Below, in pieces: positions 43,054 to 52,734 of a stretch of DNA of 64,000 nucleotides. The translations under genes and the position numbers were made by a program. The notes beneath the pieces were generated by a model. The model saw only the letters and a program-made list of their open reading frames with translations, had not been told where the DNA came from and did no database searches. The stretch covers positions 3,162,001 to 3,226,000 of the forward strand of contig NC_014328.1 of the NCBI RefSeq assembly GCF_000143685.1, given 5' to 3'. The first letter of the stretch is position 1, and each line of letters starts with the position of its first letter. The DNA is from Clostridium ljungdahlii DSM 13528 (lineage in GTDB: Bacteria > Bacillota > Clostridia > Clostridiales > Clostridiaceae).

Positions 43054-45054
43054 TCACTCAATTTGATTGTTATCTTCTTTAATTAATCCCTTCCTATATG
43101 CTATTAAAAGCTTTTCCAAATCAGCTATCTGTTTTGTCAGATCTTTTCCTATGTCTGTATCTTCTACCCTTTTTCTTTTAGTTACATGTTCCAAAATCAC
43201 CGTAGAAGATAAAATATCTTTGTCCTCTTCTATAGCATTTTTTATAGCACCAAACGGTTCGTGAGAAGTGAGCAGCAATCCATAAGAATTATATATTAGA
43301 GTATACCCTGCTATTCCGGTTTCAGGCTGATATGCTTTGCAAAATCCTCCATCTATTACAAGTAATCTTCCGTTTGCCTTTATAGGACTTTCCCCTTCCT
43401 TAGTTTTTACTGGAATATGACCATTTATAATGTGAGAACTTTCAGGTGGCAAATTAAATTCTGCCAGTATATTCTTGCACACATTCTCATCATCCCTATA
43501 TTGGTAATAATAATTCTTCTTTTCATAGTGTGCTATCTTATCATCAATAAAATATCTTTCAAAAGTTGTCATTCTAACTTTTCCAAACACAGGTGAATCC
43601 TCTCCACACCACATATACCACATCATATCCATACCATATTTTTTACTATTAGTATTATTTTTAAAGAAAAAAGCATCTCTCGCTAAACGGTCATACCTAT
43701 CTAAAAGTTCTCTGCCGCTGTAGCTTATTTTTCCTATTTTCACTTCTCTAAAACTACCATCTTTATTCAATGGAATACACCCGTGGTATAAAAGATTTGA
43801 ATTATATACCAAGTATATACTCCCTTTACCATATAAGAATTTAATATGTCTTTGAAGTTTCTCACTGTTTACAAAAGAACTAGTCAACTTTTCAATTAAC
43901 TCTTGTTCCCTATCTGTAAGTTTATATGGGTCATTCCAATCTATAGTAGGAAACTTGCTATCATTTAACTTATAATTATGACCATATATATCTATTTCCC
44001 ATTTTTCTATATCTATTTTATCAAGTAGAAGTCTATCATCCATCTTAAATTCAGGATGCCTTTTTATTATTTCTGCCTCTAATTTAAATTGCATTATAGC
44101 TATAGCCTTGTGCATTTTTGCCAGTAAATTAAGTTCATTTTTACTTATATCCTTGTTTAAAGTCTTAGGAATAAAATTCTTACAAGGATCATCTTTATAG
44201 AATTCAAGGGCAAAAGTAGCAAGCGGAAGTAAGTTTATTCCATATCCATCTTCAATAGTATGCAAATTAGCATATCTAAGTGATATTCTGAGCACATTAG
44301 CTATACAAGCTTCGCAGCCAGCTGCCGCTCCCATCCAGAGCATATCATGATTTCCCCATTGAATATCCACAGAATGATGTTTCATAAGAGCATCCATTAT
44401 AATTTCAGCTCCTGGTCCCCTGTCATATATATCCCCAATTATATGAAGTCTGTCTACAACTAACCTCTGTATTACATTTGAAATAGCTATGATGAATTCA
44501 GGTGCACGATTTATATCTATTATAGTTTTTATTATACCGTTATAATACGCTTGTTTATCTACCTTATCATCCTGGTCGTGAAGCAGTTCTTCTATTATAT
44601 ATGAAAAATCTGATGGAAGTGCTTTTCTCACTTTAGAGCGAGTATATTTTGAAGATACATTCTTACACAATTCAATTAATTGATATAAACTTATTCTATA
44701 CCATTCTTCCAAATTGTGTTCTTTTTCCTTAATTAATTCTATTTTTCTCTCAGGGTAATATACAAGGGTTGCCAGTGATGCCTTCTGTTCTTCTCTCAAT
44801 GAATTTCCAAACACATCATCAATTTTCCTCTTTATTACACCAGATGCATTTCTAAGCATATGGGTAAAGGATTCATATTCTCCATGAATGTCACTTATAA
44901 AGTGTTCTGTAGCTTTTGGTAAATTCAATATAGCCTGAAGATTTATAATTTCCGTACTGGCACTAGATATTGTGGGATATTCTCTAGATAATAATTGAAG
45001 ATATCTTAAATCTTTTTCTATTATATCTAAATTATTCTCATCATAGAAAATCAT
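43054..45054 (-). CDS. fbp: Fructose-1,6-bisphosphatase, class III
   Basis: This manganese-dependent gluconeogenic phosphatase of about 666 residues matches the roughly 670-residue Firmicute class III enzyme. The calcineurin-type motifs are [38 protein letters not shown] and the late [10 protein letters not shown] use the second ATG because AAGGAG is nine bases before it but only three before the first. It is monocistronic, facing cls. A perfect palindrome lies upstream. Confidence 0.95.
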   Translation of the reverse strand: MIFYDENNLDIIEKDLRYLQLLSREYPTISSASTEIINLQAILNLPKATEHFISDIHGEYESFTHMLRNASGVIKRKIDDVFGNSLREEQKASLATLVYYPERKIELIKEKEHNLEEWYRISLYQLIELCKNVSSKYTRSKVRKALPSDFSYIIEELLHDQDDKVDKQAYYNGIIKTIIDINRAPEFIIAISNVIQRLVVDRLHIIGDIYDRGPGAEIIMDALMKHHSVDIQWGNHDMLWMGAAAGCEACIANVLRISLRYANLHTIEDGYGINLLPLATFALEFYKDDPCKNFIPKTLNKDISKNELNLLAKMHKAIAIMQFKLEAEIIKRHPEFKMDDRLLLDKIDIEKWEIDIYGHNYKLNDSKFPTIDWNDPYKLTDREQELIEKLTSSFVNSEKLQRHIKFLYGKGSIYLVYNSNLLYHGCIPLNKDGSFREVKIGKISYSGRELLDRYDRLARDAFFFKNNTNSKKYGMDMMWYMWCGEDSPVFGKVRMTTFERYFIDDKIAHYEKKNYYYQYRDDENVCKNILAEFNLPPESSHIINGHIPVKTKEGESPIKANGRLLVIDGGFCKAYQPETGIAGYTLIYNSYGLLLTSHEPFGAIKNAIEEDKDILSSTVILEHVTKRKRVEDTDIGKDLTKQIADLEKLLIAYRKGLIKEDNNQIE

Positions 45055-45103
45055 GGTCATTTTCTCCTTTTTAATATATACAATTTATTTAATTTGTAAA
45101 AGC

Positions 45104-45145
45104 AATAATGATATACTATATAATATATTATAGTATATCATTATT
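45104..45145. repeat. Perfect 17-bp inverted repeat upstream of fbp
   Basis: AATAATGATATACTATA and TATAGTATATCATTATT enclose an eight-base loop, between the end of the phosphomutase gene and the start of fbp. It lacks a U-run. It could be an operator near the fbp promoter or a hairpin ending the upstream message. Confidence 0.55.
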
Positions 45146-45198
45146 AACATGTATAGTACAAATTGCATATTTAGTATAGCATATAATAACACATTTTC

Positions 45199-46713
45199 CT
45201 ATTTAAAACTACTAATATCAAGTTCATTATAGTTTATTAAAAAATTCTTTAAATTATCCATAATCACTTTTATTCCCTCTTTGGAATCCGACTCTATATT
45301 CAAACACAATACTGGTTCATGAAGAGAAATCCTAAGAAGGAACCATCCATCTCCATTAAGTTTATTACAATTTACCCTAACTCCTTCATAATTATTAGGT
45401 GCTTCATTCCATCCATTGATTTTTTCTACATATTTCTTTAAATCACCCAGTATTCTATATCCATAGTCTTTAAAACTACTGTTTAAAATATCAAATCTAA
45501 ACTCTAAACTTTCAGGTGAAATTTTTAAACTTTTTATTAAGTCCTCTATACTTTTACCTTGTTTATGAAGTTTAGCCATTTTTACTAGTATTTTAGATAT
45601 CAAATAAGCTCCATCATCTAAAAAGTAATTTTCTTTAAGTGCTGCATGTCCTGAAGTTTCAATAGCCAAGTAGCATTTTTCACCCTGCTCATTTAGCCTT
45701 ATTCCCTCATTTATTACGTTTCTATAACCTCTTTTGAATCTATGATGTTTTCCACCTAAATTTTCAATAAATTCACTTAATCCATTTGAAGTTACAGAAT
45801 CAGTTACTATAGTACTGCCTGGATGCTCTTCTAAAATTATAGAAGATATTAAAGCTATTAGGGAATTCCTATTTATCTCCATGCCTCCAGCATCTACAAT
45901 AGCTGCCCTATCTACATCTGCATCAAATACTATGCCAAGATCTGCTTTATTTTCAAGTACTGCCTTTCTAATAGAATCCATGGCTTCTTTTGCTTCAGGA
46001 TTAGGAATATGATTTGGAAATCTTCCATCTGGATTAATAAACTGACTTCCTTCAACTTCTGCACCTAACTTTTTTAAAACTTTACTTGCAAAAAATCCCC
46101 CTGCTCCATTGCCTGCATCCACAATAATCTTAAACTTGGAAAGAGGCATTTCGTAATCTTCATTTGAATTTATACCTTTCCTAATTTTTTCAACTAATAA
46201 ATTTGAATATGTGTCAATGAAGTCAACTTTAGAAATTTCTCCTTTATACGAAGGGTATTTTAAGTCTTTCTCCACTGCACTATCTAATATGTATTTTATA
46301 TCCTCTTTTTCACATCCACCATTTTCAGTGAAAAACTTTAATCCATTGTGATAATAAGGCAAATGGCTTGCAGTTATCATAATAGATCCATCGCATTTAT
46401 AATTTCCCAGTACAGTAGTCATAAACATAGCTGGGGTAGTACAAAGTCCGCAGTCATATACGCTGCACCCCAAATTTACAAGTTCATTTAAAATAACTTC
46501 TTTAATTTCAGGTCCTGACAGTCTTGAATCCATGCCTACTGCAATTTTTATTTTTCCTTTTCTTATATTTTTTTTGTCTTTAAGCCATTTTATAAAACCA
46601 CCTGCTATGGCTTTTACTTCTACAGCAGTCAAATTAACTTTCTTTTCCGGATTTTCAATTGCAATTCCTCTTATATCAGTACCATTTTGCAATTTATGTA
46701 ATTCTTCTATCAT
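45199..46713 (-). CDS. Phosphoglucomutase/phosphomannomutase family protein
   Basis: This 504-residue alpha-D-phosphohexomutase has the phosphoserine loop GSIMITASHLPYYHNGLKF, the metal loop VFDADVDRAAIVDAGG, the sugar-binding loop IETSGHAAL and a C-terminal phosphate-binding domain. It interconverts hexose 1- and 6-phosphates for wall and polysaccharide precursors. AGGGGGAAGAAC precedes the ATG. Exact substrate (glucose, mannose or both) cannot be fixed from sequence. The neighbour fbp also acts on hexose phosphates. Confidence 0.9.
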   Translation of the reverse strand: MIEELHKLQNGTDIRGIAIENPEKKVNLTAVEVKAIAGGFIKWLKDKKNIRKGKIKIAVGMDSRLSGPEIKEVILNELVNLGCSVYDCGLCTTPAMFMTTVLGNYKCDGSIMITASHLPYYHNGLKFFTENGGCEKEDIKYILDSAVEKDLKYPSYKGEISKVDFIDTYSNLLVEKIRKGINSNEDYEMPLSKFKIIVDAGNGAGGFFASKVLKKLGAEVEGSQFINPDGRFPNHIPNPEAKEAMDSIRKAVLENKADLGIVFDADVDRAAIVDAGGMEINRNSLIALISSIILEEHPGSTIVTDSVTSNGLSEFIENLGGKHHRFKRGYRNVINEGIRLNEQGEKCYLAIETSGHAALKENYFLDDGAYLISKILVKMAKLHKQGKSIEDLIKSLKISPESLEFRFDILNSSFKDYGYRILGDLKKYVEKINGWNEAPNNYEGVRVNCNKLNGDGWFLLRISLHEPVLCLNIESDSKEGIKVIMDNLKNFLINYNELDISSFK

Positions 46714-46906
46714 GTTCTTCCCCCTGTTTTTCTAAAGTTTATATGTAAATTCCTAAATAAAATATTTTTCAAGTTAGAAATATCACATATATATCCTAAG
46801 TAAAATTTGATCTTATACTCATAAATATACTGAAGTATGTTCCAACTTAGGATCTCCATATTAATTATATAATAAATGTTTTCCTATAGGTACAATTTAT
46901 ATTCAT

Positions 46907-47105
46907 TTTATCCGATTGCTACTATTGCTAACCCCATCTTTTTCAAAATGGGTGATAAGCACTGCTACGCACCTGGATAAGTTCTTCCCCTAAAGGATAA
47001 CGTATTCTAAGTGCTAAAGACACTAAGAATACTGTTAATAAGGTTCAAGATGGAGAAAAAGTATTCCTTATAAGCAAACTCCACCTGAACCTAAGAATCA
47101 CTTGA
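46907..47105 (-). repeat. Modular multi-hairpin intergenic repeat, copy C
   Basis: Same orientation as copy A. The TTATCC/GGATAA outer stem has a short loop. A third stem follows (module GTATTCT...AGTG/CACT..AGAATAC, missing from copy A), then the GGTTCAAGATGGAG/CTCCACCTGAACC stem. No gene abuts it, and it lies in a 720-base gap. Confidence 0.85.
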
Positions 47106-47173
47106 TAATTGATCTTACATATGGAAGTAAAAGTATACTAAAATATACATGATGAATGCAAATATTCTAACAA

Positions 47174-47400
47174 GAAAATAAACTTATGCGTAGAAATATT
47201 TTACAATAAACAAGTACATTTAAATATTTTGCATATAAGTCTTAGTGAAAAATTTGTAAAAAAACTTAGGACTTTTGAATTGTCTGAGGTACGAGTTTTC
47301 AAAAGTCCTTGGGTTTTTGCAAATTTTCTACTTAGAATTATCAAAATATTTAATCGTACTTGTGGTTGTAAAAATATTCGCAGCATAAGTTTATTTTTCG
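47174..47400. repeat. Long imperfect foldback element (arms of about 100 bp)
   Basis: GAAAATAAACTTATGC on the left is mirrored by GCATAAGTTTATTTTTC on the right. The two arms stay complementary with scattered mismatches and small gaps up to AGGACTTTTGAA/TTCAAAAGTCC, leaving a loop of about 20 bases (TGTCTGAGGTACGAG). It may be a MITE-like foldback or a structured RNA. The intergenic gap contains no supported gene. Confidence 0.7.
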
Positions 47401-47435
47401 TTTAGGAATTCTTTTAGTTATGCTTGTTTTAGCAT

Positions 47436-49601
47436 TTAAGCTTTTTCTACTTTCATTGCCCTCATAGAATTTAATACTGCTATAAGAGCTACCCCTACAT
47501 CCCCAAAAACTGCTTCCCACATATTAGCTATTCCCACAGCTCCTAGAACTAAAATCACCAGTTTTACTCCAAGGGCAAACACTATATTTTGGAATACTAT
47601 TTTTTTAGTTCTCTTAGCTATTTTAATGGCAGTTACTATTTTTGAAGGTTCATCTGTCATAATAACTACATCTGCAGCTTCAATAGCAGCATCTGAACCA
47701 ATACCGCCCATAGCGATTCCAACATCTGCTCTTGCAAGCACAGGAGCATCATTTATTCCATCTCCTACAAAAATCATTTTTCTGTTAGAAGACTTTTCAG
47801 TAATTATGTCATTTAATTTTTCTACTTTTTGATCTGGAAGAAGCTGTGCATGAACCTCATCCAATCCTAATTTATACCCTATTGCTTCTCCAATTTTTTT
47901 GTTGTCTCCCGTGAGCATTACTGTTTTCTTTATTCCTATATCTTTTAACATTCTAATTGTATCTTTAGAATCTTCTTTTACTTCATCGGATATTACTATA
48001 TAACCCATGTAAATCTTATCCAGTGCAACATGAATTACAGTCCCAATAACTTCTGATATATCATAATTTATTTTTTCTTTTTCCATAAGTCTGGTATTTC
48101 CTGCAATAATTTCTCTTCCATCTATTGCTGCTTTAATACCTTCTCCTGAAATCTCAGCATAATCCTTTATTAGATTTCTATCTATATCTTGATTGTACTG
48201 TTTCACTATAGACAAAGCTATAGGATGATTAGAATAAGATTCTACAAAAGCTGCATACTTTAAAACATCTTCATCTGTAAAACCATTAAAAGCTTTTACT
48301 TGGGTAACTTTAAATATTCCTTTAGTAAGTGTTCCTGTTTTATCAAAAACTACTGTATCTATGCTATTTAAAGCTTCAAGGTAATTTCCACCTTTTACAA
48401 GAATGCCATTTTTAGAAGCTGCTCCTATTCCTCCAAAGAACCCAAGAGGTACTGAAATAACCAGTGCACAAGGACAGGAAACTACTAAAAATACAAGAGC
48501 TCTATAAATCCACTTAGAAAAACTTTCTCCTCCCATTAATGGTGGCAATAAAGCTAGTCCTATTGCAAATGCTACAACTGCAGGAGTATAGTATCTAGCA
48601 AACTTTGTAATAAAATTTTCTGTAGGAGCTTTTTTACTGCTAGCATTTTCAACTAAATCCAATATTTTAGATACAGTAGATTCTTTAAAGCTTTTAGTTA
48701 CCTTCAAAGTTAAAACTCCATTTTCATTTATATATCCACCAAGCACTACATCCTCACGTCCTACTTCTTTTGGAAGAGATTCTCCCGTTAATGCAGAAGT
48801 ATCTACCATAGATTTGCCTTCTATAATTTCTCCATCCAAAGGTATTTTTTCACCTGGTTTTACTAAAATAAGTTCACCTATATTTACATCTTCAGGCTTC
48901 ATCTTTTTTAATCCTGATTTAGTCTTTACATTTGCAAATTCAGGTTTTATATCCATAAGGTCTGCTATAGATTTTCTTGAATTATTTACTGCCCTATCTT
49001 GAAAATATTCACCTATTTTATAAAAAAGCATAACAGCAACTGCCTCAGGAAATTGTCCAATTGTAAAAGCTCCTATACTTGCAATGCACATTAAAAAATT
49101 TTCATCAAATAACTGTCCGTGAGAAATATTTTTAACTGCTTTCCAAAGTACATCCTTTCCTATAGCAATATAACTTAAAAGAAAAAGTGTAAGTTCAACT
49201 TGAAATGAAAATTTAAATATTATGCCCGTAATATATATCAAAATGCCAACTATTGAGATTATGTCTCCAATTTTTTTACTTTTTTCCTTAGGTTTCTCAA
49301 CTTTTCTTGATTTCTCATTAACTTCATATATAACTTTTACATCTGGTTCTAACCTTTTAACTATAGATTTTATATTTTCCACAGTATTATTAAACTTTTT
49401 TTCATCGTACAACTCGAATTTAAGCTTTTTAGATAAAAAATCCACAGAAGCATTCTTTATTTCAGGTATTTCATTAATTTTGTTTTCTATTTTTGCAGCA
49501 CAGTGTGCACAATCAAGTCCTTCGAGAATAAATTCCTTTTTAATATACTTATTTTTTGATTTTCTATTATCTTGTAACTTTACTTCCATAGTGTTGTTCA
49601 T
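47436..49601 (-). CDS. Heavy-metal translocating P-type ATPase (Zn/Cd/Pb group)
   Basis: This P1B-type export pump of about 721 residues has an N-terminal metal-binding domain with GLDCAHCAAKIE. The membrane metal site is CPC (VVSCPCALVISVP). The phosphorylation motif is FDKTGTLTKG and the hinge VGDGINDAPVLARADVG. The CPC with these flanks fits ZntA/CadA-type Zn, Cd and Pb pumps better than copper pumps. I start at the ATG following GGGAGGTGGATTAGA, ten codons inside the longest frame. No ArsR/CadC regulator gene is adjacent. Confidence 0.92.
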   Translation of the reverse strand: MNNTMEVKLQDNRKSKNKYIKKEFILEGLDCAHCAAKIENKINEIPEIKNASVDFLSKKLKFELYDEKKFNNTVENIKSIVKRLEPDVKVIYEVNEKSRKVEKPKEKSKKIGDIISIVGILIYITGIIFKFSFQVELTLFLLSYIAIGKDVLWKAVKNISHGQLFDENFLMCIASIGAFTIGQFPEAVAVMLFYKIGEYFQDRAVNNSRKSIADLMDIKPEFANVKTKSGLKKMKPEDVNIGELILVKPGEKIPLDGEIIEGKSMVDTSALTGESLPKEVGREDVVLGGYINENGVLTLKVTKSFKESTVSKILDLVENASSKKAPTENFITKFARYYTPAVVAFAIGLALLPPLMGGESFSKWIYRALVFLVVSCPCALVISVPLGFFGGIGAASKNGILVKGGNYLEALNSIDTVVFDKTGTLTKGIFKVTQVKAFNGFTDEDVLKYAAFVESYSNHPIALSIVKQYNQDIDRNLIKDYAEISGEGIKAAIDGREIIAGNTRLMEKEKINYDISEVIGTVIHVALDKIYMGYIVISDEVKEDSKDTIRMLKDIGIKKTVMLTGDNKKIGEAIGYKLGLDEVHAQLLPDQKVEKLNDIITEKSSNRKMIFVGDGINDAPVLARADVGIAMGGIGSDAAIEAADVVIMTDEPSKIVTAIKIAKRTKKIVFQNIVFALGVKLVILVLGAVGIANMWEAVFGDVGVALIAVLNSMRAMKVEKA

Positions 49602-49689
49602 TCTAATCCACCTCCCAGTTATCAGCAACATATGTTCATATGTTTATGTTTTAAGTATAATTTAATTTGCTCTTCTTGTCAACAAAATT

Positions 49690-49735
49690 TATCTGATGCC
49701 TACCTAGCGTAAACTCCCACTTCATTTAATAATTA
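49690..49735 (-). repeat. Fragment of the modular repeat family, copy D
   Basis: TTATCTGATGCCTACC followed by CTAGCGTAAACTCCCAC matches only the first 45 bases of copy E. The partner AGATAA half and the other modules are missing, so it is a truncated relic. Confidence 0.6.
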
Positions 49736-49744
49736 ACGCAAATA

Positions 49745-49783
49745 AGGCATATAAAAAATAAACTAGTTATTTTTTATATGCCT
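49745..49783 (-). terminator. Terminator after the beta-propeller gene
   Basis: A 17-bp stem starting AGGCATATAAAAAATAA has a five-base loop and a T-run within the arm, immediately after the stop codon. Confidence 0.7.
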
Positions 49784-49802
49784 AAAATTTTTAAGTGCAA
49801 AT

Positions 49803-50561
49803 TTAATTATATATTTTTGTAGGTTTATCATCCAAATCTACTTTTTCAATATTTTCTGTATTGGGATTAACAAGAGCCACAGCCTTTTCCCTGCTCAAAG
49901 TTACCATAACATTTCCATTAGCTTTATCTATAGTAACATCAGTAGGATATCTACCTACTCTTATTTTTTTTATACTTTTAAAACTTCTCATATCCACTAC
50001 ACTTAAAGTATCCTCTCCTGTATTTGCCACATAACAGTATCTTCCATCATAAGATATACAAAAGTTCTTAGGTTTCCTCCCTACTGCTATAGATTGAAGT
50101 ATGGTATAATTCTGAAAATCTATTAAAGATATATCATTGCTCTCTTTGTTTGCTACAAGTGCATATTTCTTATCTGGAGTAAATGAAATTTTTGAAGGAT
50201 GCTTACCTACCTCTAATTTTTTTAAAAGCTTATCGTCCTTAATCTGATAAAATAACAAGAACCCTGTTCCATCCTCATCTTTGGAATTTGAAGCAACTAC
50301 TACTAGAATTTTACCATCTGGTGAAATTTGAATGTCCTCTGGTTTACCATCTACATTAATTTTACTTATAATTTGATTTGTAACTGTGTCAATCTTACAT
50401 ATGGTTTTATCGCCTGTGATTACAAAATAATAGGATCTATATTCCTCCAGATCTTTAGCCATAGAACTTGACTTATACTGCATTATTATAAATCCACTGC
50501 TTAAAAAAAGTACTACTAAAAACAAAATAAAAAAAACTTTAAACCATTTCTGATGAGTCAT
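49803..50561 (-). CDS. Membrane-anchored YVTN-type beta-propeller protein
   Basis: This protein of about 252 residues has an N-terminal membrane helix (WFKVFFILFLVVLFLSSG) and an extracellular propeller of repeated units: INVDGKPEDIQISPDGKILV, LEVGKHPSKISFTPDKKYAL, IAVGRKPKNFCISYDGRYCY and IRVGRYPTDVTIDKANGNVM. I start at the ATG preceded by GAGGTGG. Such proteins bind surface partners or ligands; the function here is unknown. The modular repeat E separates it from the L,D-transpeptidase gene. Confidence 0.82.
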   Translation of the reverse strand: MTHQKWFKVFFILFLVVLFLSSGFIIMQYKSSSMAKDLEEYRSYYFVITGDKTICKIDTVTNQIISKINVDGKPEDIQISPDGKILVVVASNSKDEDGTGFLLFYQIKDDKLLKKLEVGKHPSKISFTPDKKYALVANKESNDISLIDFQNYTILQSIAVGRKPKNFCISYDGRYCYVANTGEDTLSVVDMRSFKSIKKIRVGRYPTDVTIDKANGNVMVTLSREKAVALVNPNTENIEKVDLDDKPTKIYN

Positions 50562-50660
50562 AGGCACCACCTCATTATATGTTTTCTCTATTTTATTTTG
50601 CACCTTTTTTACCATATATATTCTTATTTATAACATTTTTTCAATTTTTAATATATTCAT

Positions 50661-50872
50661 TTATCTGATGGCTACCTACTGTAACACTCCCACTCCTATC
50701 AAAGTGGTAGCTAACAGTAGCTACGCCCCTAGATAATTCATCTAAACTTAGTGGAAAAAACGACTATCACCAAATCAAAGATTTGGGATATCTGCTTGCA
50801 CACAGCGAAAGCGACTATCACCAAATCAAAGATTTGGGATATCTGCTTTTCCCACTAAGTAAGATTCATTGA
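50661..50872 (-). repeat. Modular multi-hairpin intergenic repeat, copy E (tandem cassette)
   Basis: The outer stem here is TTATCT/AGATAA, where other copies have TTATCC/GGATAA, a compensatory change. A second stem CTTAGTGG/CCCACTAAG encloses two tandem cassettes (50761-50797 and 50811-50847) of CGACTATCACCAAATC-AAA-GATTTGGGATATCTGCTT, joined by GCACACAGCGAAAG. The end overlaps the neighbouring gene's stop codon. Confidence 0.8.
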
Positions 50873-51534
50873 TATATTTCTACTGTAGTTTTAAGTCCAA
50901 CATATTCTTTTAATATATCCATATCTTTATTAGATAGGGCAATACATCCATAAGTCCAGTCGTATTTAGAACCACCACCATGTATTCCTATTTCCCCTCC
51001 AAGTGAAGTATGCCAAGGCGGCTGTTCTTTATTATTTATAGCCCATTCTATTCTGTCATAATTGATTTTACCTATGACTTTCTTATCTAAAGCTTCTTTA
51101 GCATCATCTATATTTGGGTAACTTATTCCAAAAAAATAATCATATTTACTTTTAGGATTTATATAACATATGTAATAGGTTCCTTCTGGAGTTTTTAAAT
51201 CTCCTTCCTTTTCTTTTTTACCTGAGGGAACTCTTCCAAGTCCAACTTTAAACCTTCCAATCAATTCATTATCTCCATAAAGTTCCATTGCTCTTTTTCC
51301 CTTATAAATTTTTATTGAAGTCTTTTCCGGTTTTTGCTTTGGAGCTTCAAAAAACAACTTTCCTTTCTCCGCCTGTACGTCTTTTTCAGTTACATTATTT
51401 TTAGCTGAAATATTTTTAAATTCATTTTCCCTAATATATCTTTTTATAGATAACCCAGAAATAGTCGCTATTATAGCTATGCCAAAAATCAGAAATACTA
51501 ATGGGAAAATTACGTGCTTCTTTTTCATAATCAT
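50866..51534 (-). CDS. L,D-transpeptidase (YkuD domain)
   Basis: This protein of about 222 residues has an N-terminal membrane anchor (about 5-25) and an extracellular YkuD domain. The catalytic signature is IGIHGGGSKYDWTYGCIALS with His, the S/T-x-G-C-type Cys and the following Ser. The family makes 3-3 peptidoglycan cross-links or attaches proteins to the wall, using a Cys nucleophile. An AAAGG site precedes the start. It is followed downstream by repeat copy E, which includes its last bases. Confidence 0.9.
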   Translation of the reverse strand: MIMKKKHVIFPLVFLIFGIAIIATISGLSIKRYIRENEFKNISAKNNVTEKDVQAEKGKLFFEAPKQKPEKTSIKIYKGKRAMELYGDNELIGRFKVGLGRVPSGKKEKEGDLKTPEGTYYICYINPKSKYDYFFGISYPNIDDAKEALDKKVIGKINYDRIEWAINNKEQPPWHTSLGGEIGIHGGGSKYDWTYGCIALSNKDMDILKEYVGLKTTVEIYQ

Positions 51535-51578
51535 CACTTACCTTTTGTAGTATTTTTATTATATTTTACATTAATTTA

Positions 51579-52028
51579 TCAATCTATGCCAATTATACTC
51601 TTAATCCATTCTATTATATTTTTATTTTTCTTGTCCACTTTTTTATACTGCTCCACTCTTTGATTATATACTTTAAACTTATCATTATAATTTTTCACGT
51701 CTGTATTATATTGTTCAAGTTGGGTATTATATGCTATAACTGCATTATTCCACTTACTGGTTTCTCCTTGAGACTTTGTAGAATCTACCTGACTCTTCAA
51801 TTTTTCTAAACTATTTTGCTCTTTTTGGAGGTTATTTTTTAAATTTTGAATTTCATTTTGGCTTTGCTGAATGCTTAAATACATTTCTTTAGTTGTACTA
51901 TTACTGGCGGAATACTCCCTGCCAGACCTTATATCTACAAATGCTGCTACACAAACAATTAAAAATATTATAATTATGATAGAAATTTCAAGCAAAATAG
52001 ATTTCAACTTTGATTTTAGTTTTTCCAC
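51579..52028 (-). CDS. Single-pass membrane coiled-coil protein, unknown function
   Basis: This 149-residue protein has one N-terminal helix (ILLEISIIIIIFLIVCVAAF). A long exposed coiled coil follows (STTKEMYLSIQQSQNEIQNL, KNNLQKEQNSLEKLKSQVDS and onward). I do not recognise the family. GTG is the start, with GGAGAGG in front. It precedes the L,D-transpeptidase gene by 40 bases on the same strand, so an envelope role is possible. Confidence 0.7.
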   Translation of the reverse strand: MEKLKSKLKSILLEISIIIIIFLIVCVAAFVDIRSGREYSASNSTTKEMYLSIQQSQNEIQNLKNNLQKEQNSLEKLKSQVDSTKSQGETSKWNNAVIAYNTQLEQYNTDVKNYNDKFKVYNQRVEQYKKVDKKNKNIIEWIKSIIGID

Positions 52029-52122
52029 AGCTATCCTCTCCTACCTTAAAATAGAAAAATACTATTAAGTATATAATACACCGTACATATTATAATATTA
52101 CTGGCAAGGCAGAGAATATGCT

Positions 52123-52161
52123 AAAAAGCTGACGACAAAATCTCTTTGCCTTCAGCTTTTT
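52123..52161 (-). terminator. Terminator of the aro operon
   Basis: The 10-bp stem AAAAAGCTGA/TCAGCTTTTT follows the aroK stop. Flanking bases (AAGGCAGAGA, TCTCTTTGCC) could form a competing second stem. Confidence 0.65.
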
Positions 52162-52210
52162 ACTACAAAATCATATATAGATAAACACTAAATATTTATT
52201 TTAGTATTCA

Positions 52211-52720
52211 TTAAATGTATCCATTACAAGATTTAACTATATCCTCCACCATTGCTTCAAGATTCAGTATATTATTAACTGAAAAATCACAATATTCTTT
52301 ATAGATATCATATCTTTCATTATAAATTTTTTCTATTTCATTAATTCCTTTTTTTAAAAGAGGCCTCCCTGATATGTCAACATCAGAAATTATATTTTCC
52401 AAAGGTCTATCTATAAAAACTACAATTCCGTTCTTTTTCAAATTTTCTATATTGCATTTCCTTTTTATTACCCCACCTCCTGTAGCTATTATAATATTTT
52501 TTTCTACACTTACTTCCTCTACTGCCTTTGATTCTAATTTTCTAAAACATTCTTCACCATTTTTAAAGATATCTGGAATACTGCATCCATTTTCAGATTC
52601 TATATAATCATCTAAATCTATACATTTTCTATTTAATCTAGAGGCTAAAAGATTACCTAAAGTAGTTTTCCCTGATCCAGGCATACCTATAAGAACTATG
52701 TTTTTAGTCTCTGTCTCCAT
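52211..52720 (-). CDS. aroK: Shikimate kinase
   Basis: This 169-residue kinase phosphorylates shikimate with ATP. It shows Walker A IGMPGSGKTTLGN, the shikimate-binding DLDDYIE and FRKLESKAVEE, the ATGGGVI loop and the lid segment DRPLENIISDVDISGRPLL. It is the last gene of the aro operon, 14 bases after aroE. The length is typical. Confidence 0.93.
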   Translation of the reverse strand: METETKNIVLIGMPGSGKTTLGNLLASRLNRKCIDLDDYIESENGCSIPDIFKNGEECFRKLESKAVEEVSVEKNIIIATGGGVIKRKCNIENLKKNGIVVFIDRPLENIISDVDISGRPLLKKGINEIEKIYNERYDIYKEYCDFSVNNILNLEAMVEDIVKSCNGYI

Positions 52721-52734
52721 AATTATATCCCTCC

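Noticed and set aside
47201..47386. A 61-codon minus-strand frame inside the foldback element
   Set aside because: It lies wholly within the inverted repeat, has no ribosome binding site and encodes a low-complexity basic/hydrophobic peptide.
49222..49665. A 147-codon plus-strand frame opposite the start of the metal ATPase
   Set aside because: Antisense to the metal-binding domain and helices of the P-type ATPase; no ribosome site or family resemblance.
50761..50847. Tandem 37-base repeats considered as a CRISPR-like array
   Set aside because: Only two units, the spacer is shared with other copies elsewhere, each unit is itself a hairpin, and no cas gene is present in the window.
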